A DNA stretch of 55,132 bases, taken from the NCBI RefSeq assembly GCF_902829295.1, contig NZ_CADEPL010000017.1, forward strand, positions 1-55,132. Reading direction: 5' to 3'. Origin of the DNA: Vogesella oryzae (lineage in GTDB: Bacteria; Pseudomonadota; Gammaproteobacteria; Burkholderiales; Chromobacteriaceae). A program made the position numbers and the translations under genes. This document shows, piece after piece, positions 1 to 7,726 of the stretch. The notes beneath the pieces were generated by a model, which saw only the letters and a list, made by a program, of their open reading frames with translations, had not been told where the DNA came from and did not search any database. Each line of letters opens with the position of its first letter. Within the stretch, counting starts at the first letter, position 1.

Positions 1-522
1 GCGGCGCGGAGTGTTCAGCAGCCGTTGCAGCGCCACGCCGGCACCGGCCCACACGCTGATGCACGGCATCATGGTGGCGAACACCACCACAAAGAACAGC
101 ACCGCCGCCTGGCTGGCCGGCATGCTCTGCGGCAGGAACACCATGCCCATGTTCAGGCTGATCATCCAGGTCTTGGGGTTGAGCCACTGGAACCAGATGC
201 CGCCCATGAACGACATCGGCTTGCTGGCGCCGTCCTTGTCGTCCAGCACGCTGCTGCGCTGGATCTGCCACGCCAGGTACAGCAGGTAAGCGCAGCCCGC
301 GAAGGTCAGCAATGGCTTGAAGCTACCCAGCAAACCGGTCAGTTGTCCCATGAACACGATGATGGTGGCAGCCTGCAGCGCAATGCCGGTGGCGATGCCG
401 AACAGCGACGGCACGGTGCGGCGGAAGCCGTGATTCAGGCCGGAGGCGGCCAGGATCAGGTTGTTGGGGCCGGGGGTGATGGCCATTACGGCCAGGTAAA
501 TCACCAGTGCTGCGGTATTCAT
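1..522 (-). CDS. LysE/RhtB-family amino-acid exporter (C-terminus cut off by window edge)
   Basis: Inner-membrane exporter of the LysE/RhtB family, which moves amino acids or their analogues out of the cell. The start ATG (complement of 520-522) opens a protein beginning MNTAALVIYLAVMAITPGPN, and the ITPGPNNLILAASGLNHG stretch is the family's N-terminal signature after the first membrane helix. The following segments are strongly hydrophobic and end in the sequence LQRLLNTPRR at the window edge. The 174 codons seen compare with about 200-205 residues in the family, so roughly 30 C-terminal residues lie outside. It is divergent from a MocR-type regulator, a common pairing that suggests the regulator controls it. 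The substrate cannot be told from sequence. Confidence 0.88.
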   Translation of the reverse strand, partial: MNTAALVIYLAVMAITPGPNNLILAASGLNHGFRRTVPSLFGIATGIALQAATIIVFMGQLTGLLGSFKPLLTFAGCAYLLYLAWQIQRSSVLDDKDGASKPMSFMGGIWFQWLNPKTWMISLNMGMVFLPQSMPASQAAVLFFVVVFATMMPCISVWAGAGVALQRLLNTPRR

Positions 523-609
523 GACGCGACATCACAAAGCTGTTTTCGATGGCTGTGATGATAAGGATTGCCGAGCTACAATAACAGATTCAGAAATTTC
601 AATTTGCAA

Positions 610-643
610 CCATAACAGTTTGGCATTGGACAAACTGTTATGG
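610..643. promoter_or_regulatory. Inverted repeat in the LysE/MocR divergent promoter region (probable operator)
   Basis: CCATAACAGTTTG (610-622) is repeated exactly as its reverse complement at 631-643, with an 8-base spacer. The repeat lies in the 152-base space between the two divergent starts, 32 bases before the mocR ATG. A related half site, AATAACAG, lies near 574-582. Position and symmetry suggest the binding site of the adjacent MocR protein; binding is inferred. Confidence 0.6.
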
Positions 644-674
644 TCTTTGCCACCCCAAACTGTGCAGGTGCAAT

Positions 675-2090
675 ATGGCGCAAGAATCCCTCTACATGCG
701 ACTGGTCAGCGAATGGACCGCCATGATGCAACGCGGACAATTGCAGCCGGGGCAGAAGATGCCGTCGGTGCGCAAGGCCTGCGAGCAGTATCAGGTGAGC
801 CCGGCCACCATCCTGTCGGCGTACCGGCTACTGGAGGAGCGCGGCCTGGTGGAGGCGCGGCCGCAGTCCGGCTTCTATGTGCGGGCACAGACGCGGCTGC
901 CGCTGCCGCACATGCGGCGCCAGAGCGGCACCGTGGCCACCGGAGATGAGGTGCTGGACAATATCGAACTGGTGTTGGCCGCACAGCAGCAGCCGGGCTA
1001 TCTGGATCTATCGATGGCCTCGCCGCGCGGCAGCGATTTCTACCCCACCAGCCGCCTCAAGAGCATTCTCGGCAAGCTCACCCGCGAGCAGCCGGAGCTG
1101 GCCACCGACTACAGCTACCCGCCGGGTTCGCTGGCGCTGCGCGAGCAGGTGGCGCGCCGCGCGCTGGCCTGGGGCGTGGCGCTGACCGCGGACGACATCG
1201 TCACCACCAATGGCTGTACCGAAGCGTTGCAGCTGGCGCTGCGCACGGTGTGCAAGCACGGCGACACCATCGGCCTGGAATCGCCCACCTATTTCCTGCT
1301 GCTGCCGCTGCTGAAAAGCCTGGGGCTGAACGTGATCGAGATTCCTACCCACCCCACCACTGGCCTGTCGCTGGATGCACTGGAACTGCTGTTGAGCGAG
1401 GGGCGGCTCAACGCCATCGTGGCCATGCCCACGGTGCACAACCCGCTGGGCGCCACCATGCCGCTGGAGAACAAGAAAAGGTTGGCCGCACTGGTGAACG
1501 AGCACAAGGTGCCGCTGATCGAGGACTGCCCGCACGCCGACCTGTTCTACGGCCAGCTGACGCCGGACGCGGTAAAAGCCTTCGACCGCGACGGCTACGT
1601 GCTGCTGTGCGGCAGCTTCAACAAGACACTGGCGCCGGGCTTTCGCACCGGCTGGATCGCGCCGGGGCGCTACCGCCGCGAGCTGACGCGGCTCAAGTTC
1701 GCTTCCTCGCTGTCGCAGCCGCGGCTGCTGGAAGAAACCCTGGCCAGCTACCTGCAGGATGGCGCCTACGACCAGCACCTGCGCTTTTTGCGCCGGCATT
1801 ACCAGTCGCAGATGTCGCGGCTGCAGGACGTGGTGGCCAATTACTTTCCGCCCGGCACCCGCGCCACCTCGCCCACCGGCGGCTGCGTACTGTGGGTGGA
1901 GCTGCCGGGCGAGGCCGACTCACTGGCACTGTCGCGCGCCGCCTACGCCGAGAAAATGCTGCTGGTGCCGGGTGCGCTGTACTCGCCGCGCGGACGTTAC
2001 CGCAACTGCATCCGGCTGTCCTGTTGCTACCCGTGGAGCGATGCCTACGAACGCGGACTACAGCGCGTCGCGGAGCTGGCTGGCAACTGA
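675..2090 (+). CDS. MocR/PdxR-family transcriptional regulator (GntR HTH + aminotransferase-like domain)
   Basis: A 471-residue chimeric regulator. Residues about 1-75 form a GntR-type winged helix (LQPGQKMPSVRKACEQYQVSPATI), and residues about 95-470 a fold-type I aminotransferase domain. The PLP lysine is in GSFNKTLAPGFRTGW, preceded by the usual D/Y cofactor contacts (EDCPHADLFY). Length and domain order are typical of MocR proteins, which usually bind PLP or an amino-acid-PLP adduct as effector. It faces away from the LysE exporter across an inverted repeat, so local control of that exporter is the natural inference. The start at 675 has only a weak ribosome-binding site (AGGTGC). Two copies of GTTGGCCGCA lie inside the gene (974, 1481). 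Confidence 0.93.
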   Translation: MAQESLYMRLVSEWTAMMQRGQLQPGQKMPSVRKACEQYQVSPATILSAYRLLEERGLVEARPQSGFYVRAQTRLPLPHMRRQSGTVATGDEVLDNIELVLAAQQQPGYLDLSMASPRGSDFYPTSRLKSILGKLTREQPELATDYSYPPGSLALREQVARRALAWGVALTADDIVTTNGCTEALQLALRTVCKHGDTIGLESPTYFLLLPLLKSLGLNVIEIPTHPTTGLSLDALELLLSEGRLNAIVAMPTVHNPLGATMPLENKKRLAALVNEHKVPLIEDCPHADLFYGQLTPDAVKAFDRDGYVLLCGSFNKTLAPGFRTGWIAPGRYRRELTRLKFASSLSQPRLLEETLASYLQDGAYDQHLRFLRRHYQSQMSRLQDVVANYFPPGTRATSPTGGCVLWVELPGEADSLALSRAAYAEKMLLVPGALYSPRGRYRNCIRLSCCYPWSDAYERGLQRVAELAGN

Positions 2091-2150
2091 TGCCAGCCAA
2101 GCGTAGCCTGCGGTCGACACCAGTTGGCCGCAGGCAGTGGCCAAAACGCA

Positions 2151-2189
2151 AAAAAGCCAAACCGGCACAATGGCTGATTTGGCTTTTTT
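2151..2189. terminator. Bidirectional hairpin terminator between mocR and the tRNA-Pro cluster
   Basis: AAAAAGCCAAA at 2151-2161 pairs with TTTGGCTTTTT at 2178-2188, giving a stem with A and T tracts on either side. It can end mocR transcription rightward and tRNA transcription leftward. A GTTGGCCGCA copy lies just before it at 2123-2132. Confidence 0.85.
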
Positions 2190-2195
2190 ATATCC

Positions 2196-2272
2196 TGGTC
2201 GGGGTGAGAGGATTCGAACCTCCGGCCTCTACGTCCCGAACGTAGCGCTCTACCAGGCTAAGCTACACCCCG
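2196..2272 (-). tRNA. tRNA-Pro (CGG), copy 3 in transcription order
   Basis: Read on the minus strand this is a 77-nt tRNA with the encoded 3' CCA. The acceptor stem is CGGGGTG/CACCCCG, the anticodon arm is CTACG-TTCGGGA-CGTAG, giving anticodon CGG, and the T loop is TTCGAAT. It is identical to the two copies upstream. Confidence 0.96.
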
Positions 2273-2301
2273 AATTAAGTTGTTCTTGCAAGCAACAGCT
2301 C

Positions 2302-2378
2302 TGGTCGGGGTGAGAGGATTCGAACCTCCGGCCTCTACGTCCCGAACGTAGCGCTCTACCAGGCTAAGCTACACCCCG
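2302..2378 (-). tRNA. tRNA-Pro (CGG), copy 2
   Basis: Identical 77-nt sequence to its neighbours, including the encoded CCA at 2302-2304 and anticodon CGG. It is separated from copy 3 by 29 bases and from copy 1 by 31 bases, so the three are probably one transcript. Confidence 0.96.
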
Positions 2379-2409
2379 CATCTGGGCTGCACTTGCAAAA
2401 TGAATGAAA

Positions 2410-2486
2410 TGGTCGGGGTGAGAGGATTCGAACCTCCGGCCTCTACGTCCCGAACGTAGCGCTCTACCAGGCTAAGCTACACCCCG
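2410..2486 (-). tRNA. tRNA-Pro (CGG), copy 1
   Basis: First gene of the tandem array in transcription direction, identical to the other two. The promoter must lie in 2487-2578, which is shared with the divergent rdgC gene; I could not pick an unambiguous -35/-10 pair there. Confidence 0.96.
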
Positions 2487-2578
2487 CCGTGCATTCATTC
2501 ATCGTGAAAGACACGTAGATCGCTGCGTTTTTGCGCTACAATCTGTCGATCACTGAGGCGAAAGATTATCTATCAATT

Positions 2579-3562
2579 ATGTGGTTTAAGCAACTCTCTT
2601 TTTTCCGTCTGGACGAAAGCTTTGCCATCGACGAAGACAAACTCGCCGATGCCCTGGCCGCCCGTCCCTTCCAGCGCTGCAGTGGTCTGGACTGGTTCAG
2701 CGAAGGCTGGGTACCGCCTGCCGGCCATCTGGACAGCCCGCTGCATAGCCAGCGCAACTACCGCATGCTCAGCCTGCGCCGCGAAGACAAGGTGTTGCCG
2801 GCCGGCGTAATCCGCGACCACCTCGACGGCAAGATCAGCCAGATCGAGGCCGAAGAATTGCGCAAGGTTGGCCGCAAGGAAAAACTGGCGCTGAAGGAAC
2901 AGATTACCGACGACTTGCTGCCACGCGCCTTTACCCGCTCCAGCCGCACCACGGCCTATCTGGATAGCGCGCGCGGCTGGCTGATGGTTGATAGCGGCAC
3001 CGCCAGCAAGGCAGAGAATCTGGTATCCCAGTTGCGCGAGGCCTTGCCGCCGTTCCCGGCCGCGCTACCGCGTACCGCGGTGTCGCCGCATGCGGCAATG
3101 ACCGACTGGCTGGCCAGTGGCGAAGCGCCGGGCGGCTTCGAGCTGGATGCCGAGTGCGAGCTCAAAGACAGCAGCGAGAACGGCGCCGTGGTGCGCTGCA
3201 CCCGTATCGACCTGACCGCAGACGAGATTCGCCAGCACATTGCCACCGGCAAACAGGTCACCCGTCTCGGACTGATCTGGCGCGAACGCATCCGCTTTGT
3301 GCTGACCGAGCAGCTGCAACTGAAGCGCCTGCAATTTCTGGATGTACTGCAGGAAGAAGCCAGCCAGGCCGGTGACGACATGGCCAGCCTGTTCGAAGCG
3401 ACATTCCTGCTGATGGCGGAAGAGTTGGGCGAACTGGTGGACGACCTGGTTGCGGCGCTTGGCGGTCTGGAAGACAGCCAGCGCGCAGCAGACTCCACTC
3501 CGGCAACAGTAACGGTCGCCACCGCCAGCAATGGCGATGCCGCAGATGTTCCCTGGGACTGA
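2579..3562 (+). CDS. rdgC: Recombination-associated protein RdgC
   Basis: RdgC is a ring-shaped DNA-binding protein that restrains RecA and is linked to replication restart and, in Neisseria, to pilin variation. The protein begins MWFKQLSFFRLDE and contains the family's GWVPP, RCTRIDLTADEIRQHIATGKQVTRLGL and LGLIWRERIRFVLTEQLQLKRL segments. The length of 327 residues compares with about 300 for the family; the extra is a low-complexity acidic tail ending ADVPWD. I chose the ATG at 2579 because the upstream codons of the longer frame have no family similarity and lie in the promoter. It is a single gene divergent from the tRNA cluster and followed by a hairpin terminator. A GTTGGCCGCA copy at 2867 lies in frame. 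Confidence 0.95.
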   Translation: MWFKQLSFFRLDESFAIDEDKLADALAARPFQRCSGLDWFSEGWVPPAGHLDSPLHSQRNYRMLSLRREDKVLPAGVIRDHLDGKISQIEAEELRKVGRKEKLALKEQITDDLLPRAFTRSSRTTAYLDSARGWLMVDSGTASKAENLVSQLREALPPFPAALPRTAVSPHAAMTDWLASGEAPGGFELDAECELKDSSENGAVVRCTRIDLTADEIRQHIATGKQVTRLGLIWRERIRFVLTEQLQLKRLQFLDVLQEEASQAGDDMASLFEATFLLMAEELGELVDDLVAALGGLEDSQRAADSTPATVTVATASNGDAADVPWD

Positions 3563-3581
3563 TCACTTTCGCGGTATCTGC

Positions 3582-3621
3582 ACGCCGGCACGCAGGCCCA
3601 TCGTCTGCCCCGGCGTTTTTT
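3582..3621 (+). terminator. Hairpin terminator of rdgC
   Basis: CGCCGG (3583-3588) pairs with CCGGCG (3610-3615), followed by six T (3616-3621). The loop is long, so the structure is only moderately convincing. Confidence 0.55.
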
Positions 3622-3955
3622 ATTACCCCATCACTCTGGCAAAAAAAATCGCCCGCTCCTGCTGGAACGGGCGGTCTCTGAATGATGGTGAGACAGAAGC
3701 AACGGGACAGACTCTCAAGCGGGGGTCTGCATGCAGACTCCGCAGCCGACTATCAGCAATCCCCATGCCAGCCCCGGCGACGAAATTCCGCCATCCAGGC
3801 GACCCATCATGGCGCTGACATTGCGTTTTCACGCCCAAAAGCAGTGCGTCATGCCCTGAATTGACACTTATCCACCCGCACTCGCGCAGCCGCCCACCGT
3901 ATTGATAAAAATCGTGTACGCTTGAGTGTGTTTAAAGTCTTCTACCCGCTCCGCG
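3622..3955. other. 334-base gap with a leftward terminator-like hairpin and a 14-bp palindrome
   Basis: No convincing protein gene is present; the short frames have no recognisable similarity. On the minus strand a hairpin (CGCCCG 3650-3655 with CGGGCG 3668-3673, and an inner TCC/GGA pair) is followed by eight T (complement of 3641-3648), a good intrinsic terminator with no annotated gene before it. A perfect palindrome GTCTGCATGCAGAC lies at 3725-3738, flanked by further pairing bases. A leftward small RNA is possible, but I saw no clear promoter for it. Confidence 0.4.
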
Positions 3956-4792
3956 ATGAATATCAAGGCCAGCAAACCCGCTCAAGTCGCCGCTCCCGCC
4001 GAGCCGCCGCCGCTACCGCCGCAAGAAAACGAAACCTTTCTTGCCAGCCAGTCTGTCAGCCACGGCGACCAGTTGCTGGCGCTGAGCAACAACGGCACCA
4101 TCATCTACGTCTTTGTGCGCCGCAGCCTGGCCAAGACCCAGTTTTCCGACTTTTACCGTCTGCAGTTCCAGGCCTACGCCATGGTGCATGGTACCCAGTG
4201 GAAAAACATGCAGGGCGAAGCCAGCGACTGGATGAATACCCGCAACTGCCTGCAGGTCACCGTGGATCACGCACGGCGCATCGTGCAGTTCGGACCGCGC
4301 TCCGGTTTCCTGCTTAGCCCGGAACTGGCCAACCTGGGCCTGACCAGCTACGCCTATGCCCAGATTATCCAGTGGCTGAAGAACTACTTTGCCGACTACA
4401 GCGTGCCGCCGACTACCCTGCCCAGCCCGGAAGCCGACGGCGAAGAAGCGCGCATCAAACGGAATTCGCGTCTGGCTGCCCAGGGTTTCGAATTCGAATG
4501 GATTGACAGCGAGCAGAGCGCCGGCCGCTACTTCAAGAGCCGGGCCGGCAACCTGATCAGCAGCTGGGAAACCGACAAGATCACCGAGGTGCCGTTAAGC
4601 CTGCTGCTGGATAATGTCGCGCGACTGGACGCGGAGAAGCAGGAGCTGCAGAAGCAGCTGGCTACCATCAAGAGCCAGGAACGCGCCCTTGAAGTCACCC
4701 TGGCCAAAGAGCGGCACACCAATCTGATCCTGACCGGCGTGACCTGTTTTGTGCTGATTTTCGCCCTGCTGGGCATCTTCGGGCTGTACTAG
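3956..4792 (+). CDS. Unrecognised protein with coiled coil and C-terminal membrane anchor
   Basis: I do not recognise this 278-residue protein. It has a proline-rich N-terminus (residues about 8-22), a globular middle part of about 180 residues, a heptad-like helix near residues 215-250 (LDNVARLDAEKQELQKQLAT) and one hydrophobic segment at the very C-terminus (about residues 256-278, ending FALLGIFGLY). That layout predicts a tail-anchored protein with its bulk in the cytoplasm. The start is uncertain: ATG 3956 is preferred, but a GTG at 3926 in the same frame is possible, and neither has a clear ribosome-binding site. It is a stand-alone gene facing the rhodanese gene, 52 bases away. No function is inferred. 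Confidence 0.7.
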   Translation: MNIKASKPAQVAAPAEPPPLPPQENETFLASQSVSHGDQLLALSNNGTIIYVFVRRSLAKTQFSDFYRLQFQAYAMVHGTQWKNMQGEASDWMNTRNCLQVTVDHARRIVQFGPRSGFLLSPELANLGLTSYAYAQIIQWLKNYFADYSVPPTTLPSPEADGEEARIKRNSRLAAQGFEFEWIDSEQSAGRYFKSRAGNLISSWETDKITEVPLSLLLDNVARLDAEKQELQKQLATIKSQERALEVTLAKERHTNLILTGVTCFVLIFALLGIFGLY

Positions 4793-4844
4793 CCCCGGCA
4801 CCGCGGCCGGCGCCCGCAGCCAGGCCGCGGTGTACTCCTGGCAG

Positions 4845-5234
4845 TCAATCGAAACCAAGCTTGCGCGGCTGCTCCAGCGGCAAGCCTGCCGCCGCCCAGG
4901 CATCAAAACCCCCGGCCATCGACTGCACGTCCTGATAGCCCATGTCCTGCATCACCTTGGCGGCCATCGCCGAACGGCCGCCACTCTTGCAATACACCAC
5001 CACCTTGCGGCCAACATCGGCCAGCGCCGGATCGCCGGACAGGCGAAACTCCAGCAGCCCGCGCGGAATATTCACGGCCCCGGCCAGATGGCCGGCGGCA
5101 TATTCGTCCGGTTCGCGCACATCCAGCACCAGCAACTGATCCGTTGCCAGTTGTTGCTGCGCCTGTTGCAGGGAACATTCCCGAATCTGGGCCTTGGCCG
5201 CCATCACCAGATCATGTGCGGTTTGCTTGAGCAT
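4845..5234 (-). CDS. Single-domain rhodanese-like sulfurtransferase
   Basis: Small cytoplasmic rhodanese domain of 129 residues. The core runs from LVLDVREPDEYAAGHLAGAVNIP through VVVYCKSGGRSAMAAKVMQDMGY to MAGGFDAW. The active-site cysteine is in the loop CKSGGRS, so a catalytic persulfide is possible; the six-residue loop fits sulfur-transfer rhodaneses of the GlpE/PspE kind. The start is set at 5234 by a good ribosome-binding site (GAGGAAAG) before MLKQTAH; a longer frame to 5306 would run into the divergent promoter. It has no operon partner, so the sulfur acceptor is unknown. Confidence 0.88.
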   Translation of the reverse strand: MLKQTAHDLVMAAKAQIRECSLQQAQQQLATDQLLVLDVREPDEYAAGHLAGAVNIPRGLLEFRLSGDPALADVGRKVVVYCKSGGRSAMAAKVMQDMGYQDVQSMAGGFDAWAAAGLPLEQPRKLGFD

Positions 5235-5366
5235 TGTGCTTTCCTCTACTAATGGTGAAGTCACACCGGCGAGAGTGCCGGCGTCATTCCAGTTGAACAT
5301 TATCATTTTTTATATTATGTTTCAAAGCATACAAATTCGGCGTACTGCCGATGGAGAACGTCGTCT

Positions 5367-6395
5367 ATGTTCCGCACCAATCTGATTGCCGCCAGCCTGT
5401 TGCTGCTGATGCTGCCCACGGTCCACGCTGCCCCGCTTGCCACGCTGGAAGTTGGCCGCGCCAGTGGCGACCACCTGTACACCCAGCAGGGGCTGATCCA
5501 GTCCCTGCACAGCGCCCAGCTGTCGGTACCGGTTGCCGGCCGCTTGAGCAGCCTGAATGTACATGCCGGGCAACAAGTCAAAGCCGGCCAGCTGCTGGCC
5601 CAGGTCGATGGCGAGGCCGCGCAACAGAACGCTGCCGCCAGCCAGGCGCAGATCGCTGCGGCCAACGCCCAGCTGGAGCAGGCGCGCCGCGAGTATCAGC
5701 GCACCCAGTCGCTGGCAAGCAAGCAATACCTGAGTGCCGCCGCGCTGGAGCGCGCCCAGGCACAGCTGAAACCCGCCGAGGCGCAAGCCCGCGCGCAAGT
5801 TGCGGCCGCCCGTGCCGCCGGCGCCCAGGCCGGCCTGTTCCGTCTCACCGCCCCGTTTAGCGGCATCATCGCCCGTGTCAATGGCGACCAGGGCGCGCTG
5901 GCCATGCCGGGGCAGCCGATTGTGGAAATGTACGATCCGGCCGCCCTGCGCGTGGAAGTACAACTACCGACCAGCGTCTTCGCGCAGATCCGCCAGGACG
6001 CTCCGGTTCAGCTTAGCTGGCGTGGCCAGAATGTACAGCCGGGCCGTATCGAATGGTTTCCGGCAACCGATGCACAGAGCCAGACCCGCACCGTGCGCAT
6101 CAATCTGGCCGCCGGCAGCAGTGCCGGCATTGGCGAACTGGCCAGTGCCAGTTTTGCCGTCAAGACCAGCGTCACCCGCCTGAGCGTACCGCTGGCGGCC
6201 GTCACCCACCAGCGCGAATTCGACGCCGTTTACGTGGTGGATGCCGCCGGCAAACCCGGCCTGCGCTACGTGCGACTGGGCAGCGAGCAAGGCGGGCAGT
6301 ATCCGGTGCTGTCCGGCCTGAAAGCCGGCGAACGCATTGCGGCCAACGCCGAGCAGGCCGCCGCACTGACCAACCCGCCGGCAGGAGCACACTGA
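5367..6395 (+). CDS. RND efflux system periplasmic adaptor subunit
   Basis: Membrane fusion protein of an RND efflux pump, 342 residues. An N-terminal signal peptide (MFRTNLIAASLLLLMLPTVHA) is followed by the first half of a lipoyl domain (SLNVHAGQQVKAGQLLAQVD), an alpha-helical hairpin (about residues 85-150), the second lipoyl half (LTAPFSGIIARVNGDQGALA) and beta-barrel and membrane-proximal domains. It would link the inner-membrane pump to an outer-membrane channel. Its stop overlaps the ATG of the next gene (TGATG), so pump and adaptor are translationally coupled. Because that pump gene is broken, this adaptor has probably lost its partner. Confidence 0.93.
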   Translation: MFRTNLIAASLLLLMLPTVHAAPLATLEVGRASGDHLYTQQGLIQSLHSAQLSVPVAGRLSSLNVHAGQQVKAGQLLAQVDGEAAQQNAAASQAQIAAANAQLEQARREYQRTQSLASKQYLSAAALERAQAQLKPAEAQARAQVAAARAAGAQAGLFRLTAPFSGIIARVNGDQGALAMPGQPIVEMYDPAALRVEVQLPTSVFAQIRQDAPVQLSWRGQNVQPGRIEWFPATDAQSQTRTVRINLAAGSSAGIGELASASFAVKTSVTRLSVPLAAVTHQREFDAVYVVDAAGKPGLRYVRLGSEQGGQYPVLSGLKAGERIAANAEQAAALTNPPAGAH

Positions 6396-7726
6396 TGCAC
6401 AGCAGCGACAAGATGGGCATCGCCGGCCGGCTGGCGGCGTTCTTCCAGCACGCGCGCATCACGCCGCTGATCGCGCTGGTGGCGCTGCTGCTGGGCCTGT
6501 TCGCCGTGCTGGTCACCCCGCGCGAGGAAGAGCCGCAGATCAACGTCACCATGGCCAATGTGCTGGTGCCCTTCCCGGGCGCCAGCGCCGAGAGCGTGGA
6601 AAGCCTGGTGGCCCAGCCGGCCGAGCAGGTGCTGGGGCAGATCGACGGCGTGGATCACGTCTACAGCGTATCGCGCCCCGGCATGGCGGTGATTACCGTG
6701 CAGTACAAGGTAGGCGTGCCGCGCATCGATGCACTGGTACGGCTGTACGACACCGTGAACAGCAACGCCGACTGGTTGCCGCAAGGCCTGGGCGTGGGCC
6801 AGCCCCTGATCAAACCCAAGGGCATCGACGATGTGCCCATCGTCACCTTTACCCTGCATAGCCGCGACAACACGCTGGGCAGCTTCGATCTGGAGCGTAT
6901 TGCCCACGCGCTGGAAGGCGAGCTCAAGCGCGTGCCCGGCACCCGCGAGGTCACCACCATCGGCGGCCCCGGCCAGGCCATCAACGTGAGCCTGCAGCCG
7001 CAAAGGTTGGCCGCCACCGGCCTGACGGTGGACGATCTGCACCGCGCACTGGCCGGAGCCAACTTTGCGCTGCCGCTGGGGCAGACCGTGGACCAGCGCG
7101 CCATGACGCTGGAAGCCGGCCCCTTCCTGCAAAACACCAGCCAGGTCGCCGACCTGATCGTGGCGGTACGCGGCGGCAAGCCGGTGTACCTGCGTGACGT
7201 GGCCGAGGTCAGCGCCGGCGCTCTGCAGCCATCGCACTATGTGTGGTTTGGCTCGGCCCGCGGCGAAGCGCCGGCGGTGACCATCAGCGTCACCAAGAAA
7301 GCGGGGCAGAACGCGGTGGACATCGCCAACGCGCTGGTCGCCCGCGTCGACCAGCTGCACGGCAGCATGGTGCCGGACAACGTCGAGGTCACCCTCACCC
7401 GCAACTACGGCGCCACCGCCAACGACAAGGCGCAGAAGCTGATCCAGAAACTGGCGTTTGCCACCGCCTCGGTGGTGGCGCTGGTGATGCTGGCGCTGGG
7501 CCGCCGCGAGGCCGCCATCGTCGGCGTGGCGGTGATCCTGACGCTGACCGCCACCCTGTTCGCCTCCTGGGCGTGGGGCTTCACCCTCAACCGCGTGTCG
7601 CTGTTCGCGCTGATCTTCTCCATCGGCATCCTGGTGGACGATGCCATCGTGGTGGGCGATGATCGGCGGCATCGTCGACAACAACTCCAGCGGCATGTGC
7701 TGCGGCACCGCCGAAAACACCTATAA
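6395..7726 (+). pseudogene. RND efflux transporter permease, truncated after about 420 residues by a gene fusion
   Basis: Start of an RND-family inner-membrane pump. There is a good ribosome-binding site (AGGAG) before ATG 6395, a first membrane helix at about residues 23-42, the periplasmic pore domain, and helices up to the fourth transmembrane segment with ILVDDAIVVG. At about 7653-7656 homology stops: the expected continuation VENIER is replaced by a frame-shifted tail (about 22 residues) ending at 7726, while another frame there becomes a D-lactate dehydrogenase-type gene. A complete pump has about 1,030 residues, so about 60 percent, including all of the second half, is missing. The remnant cannot pump. 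It is either a real deletion junction or an assembly error. Confidence 0.88.

Noticed and set aside
2199-2245. Peptide-like frame LVGVRGFEPPASTSRT across the tRNA genes
   Set aside because: This is the well-known false translation of tRNA sequence, not a protein.
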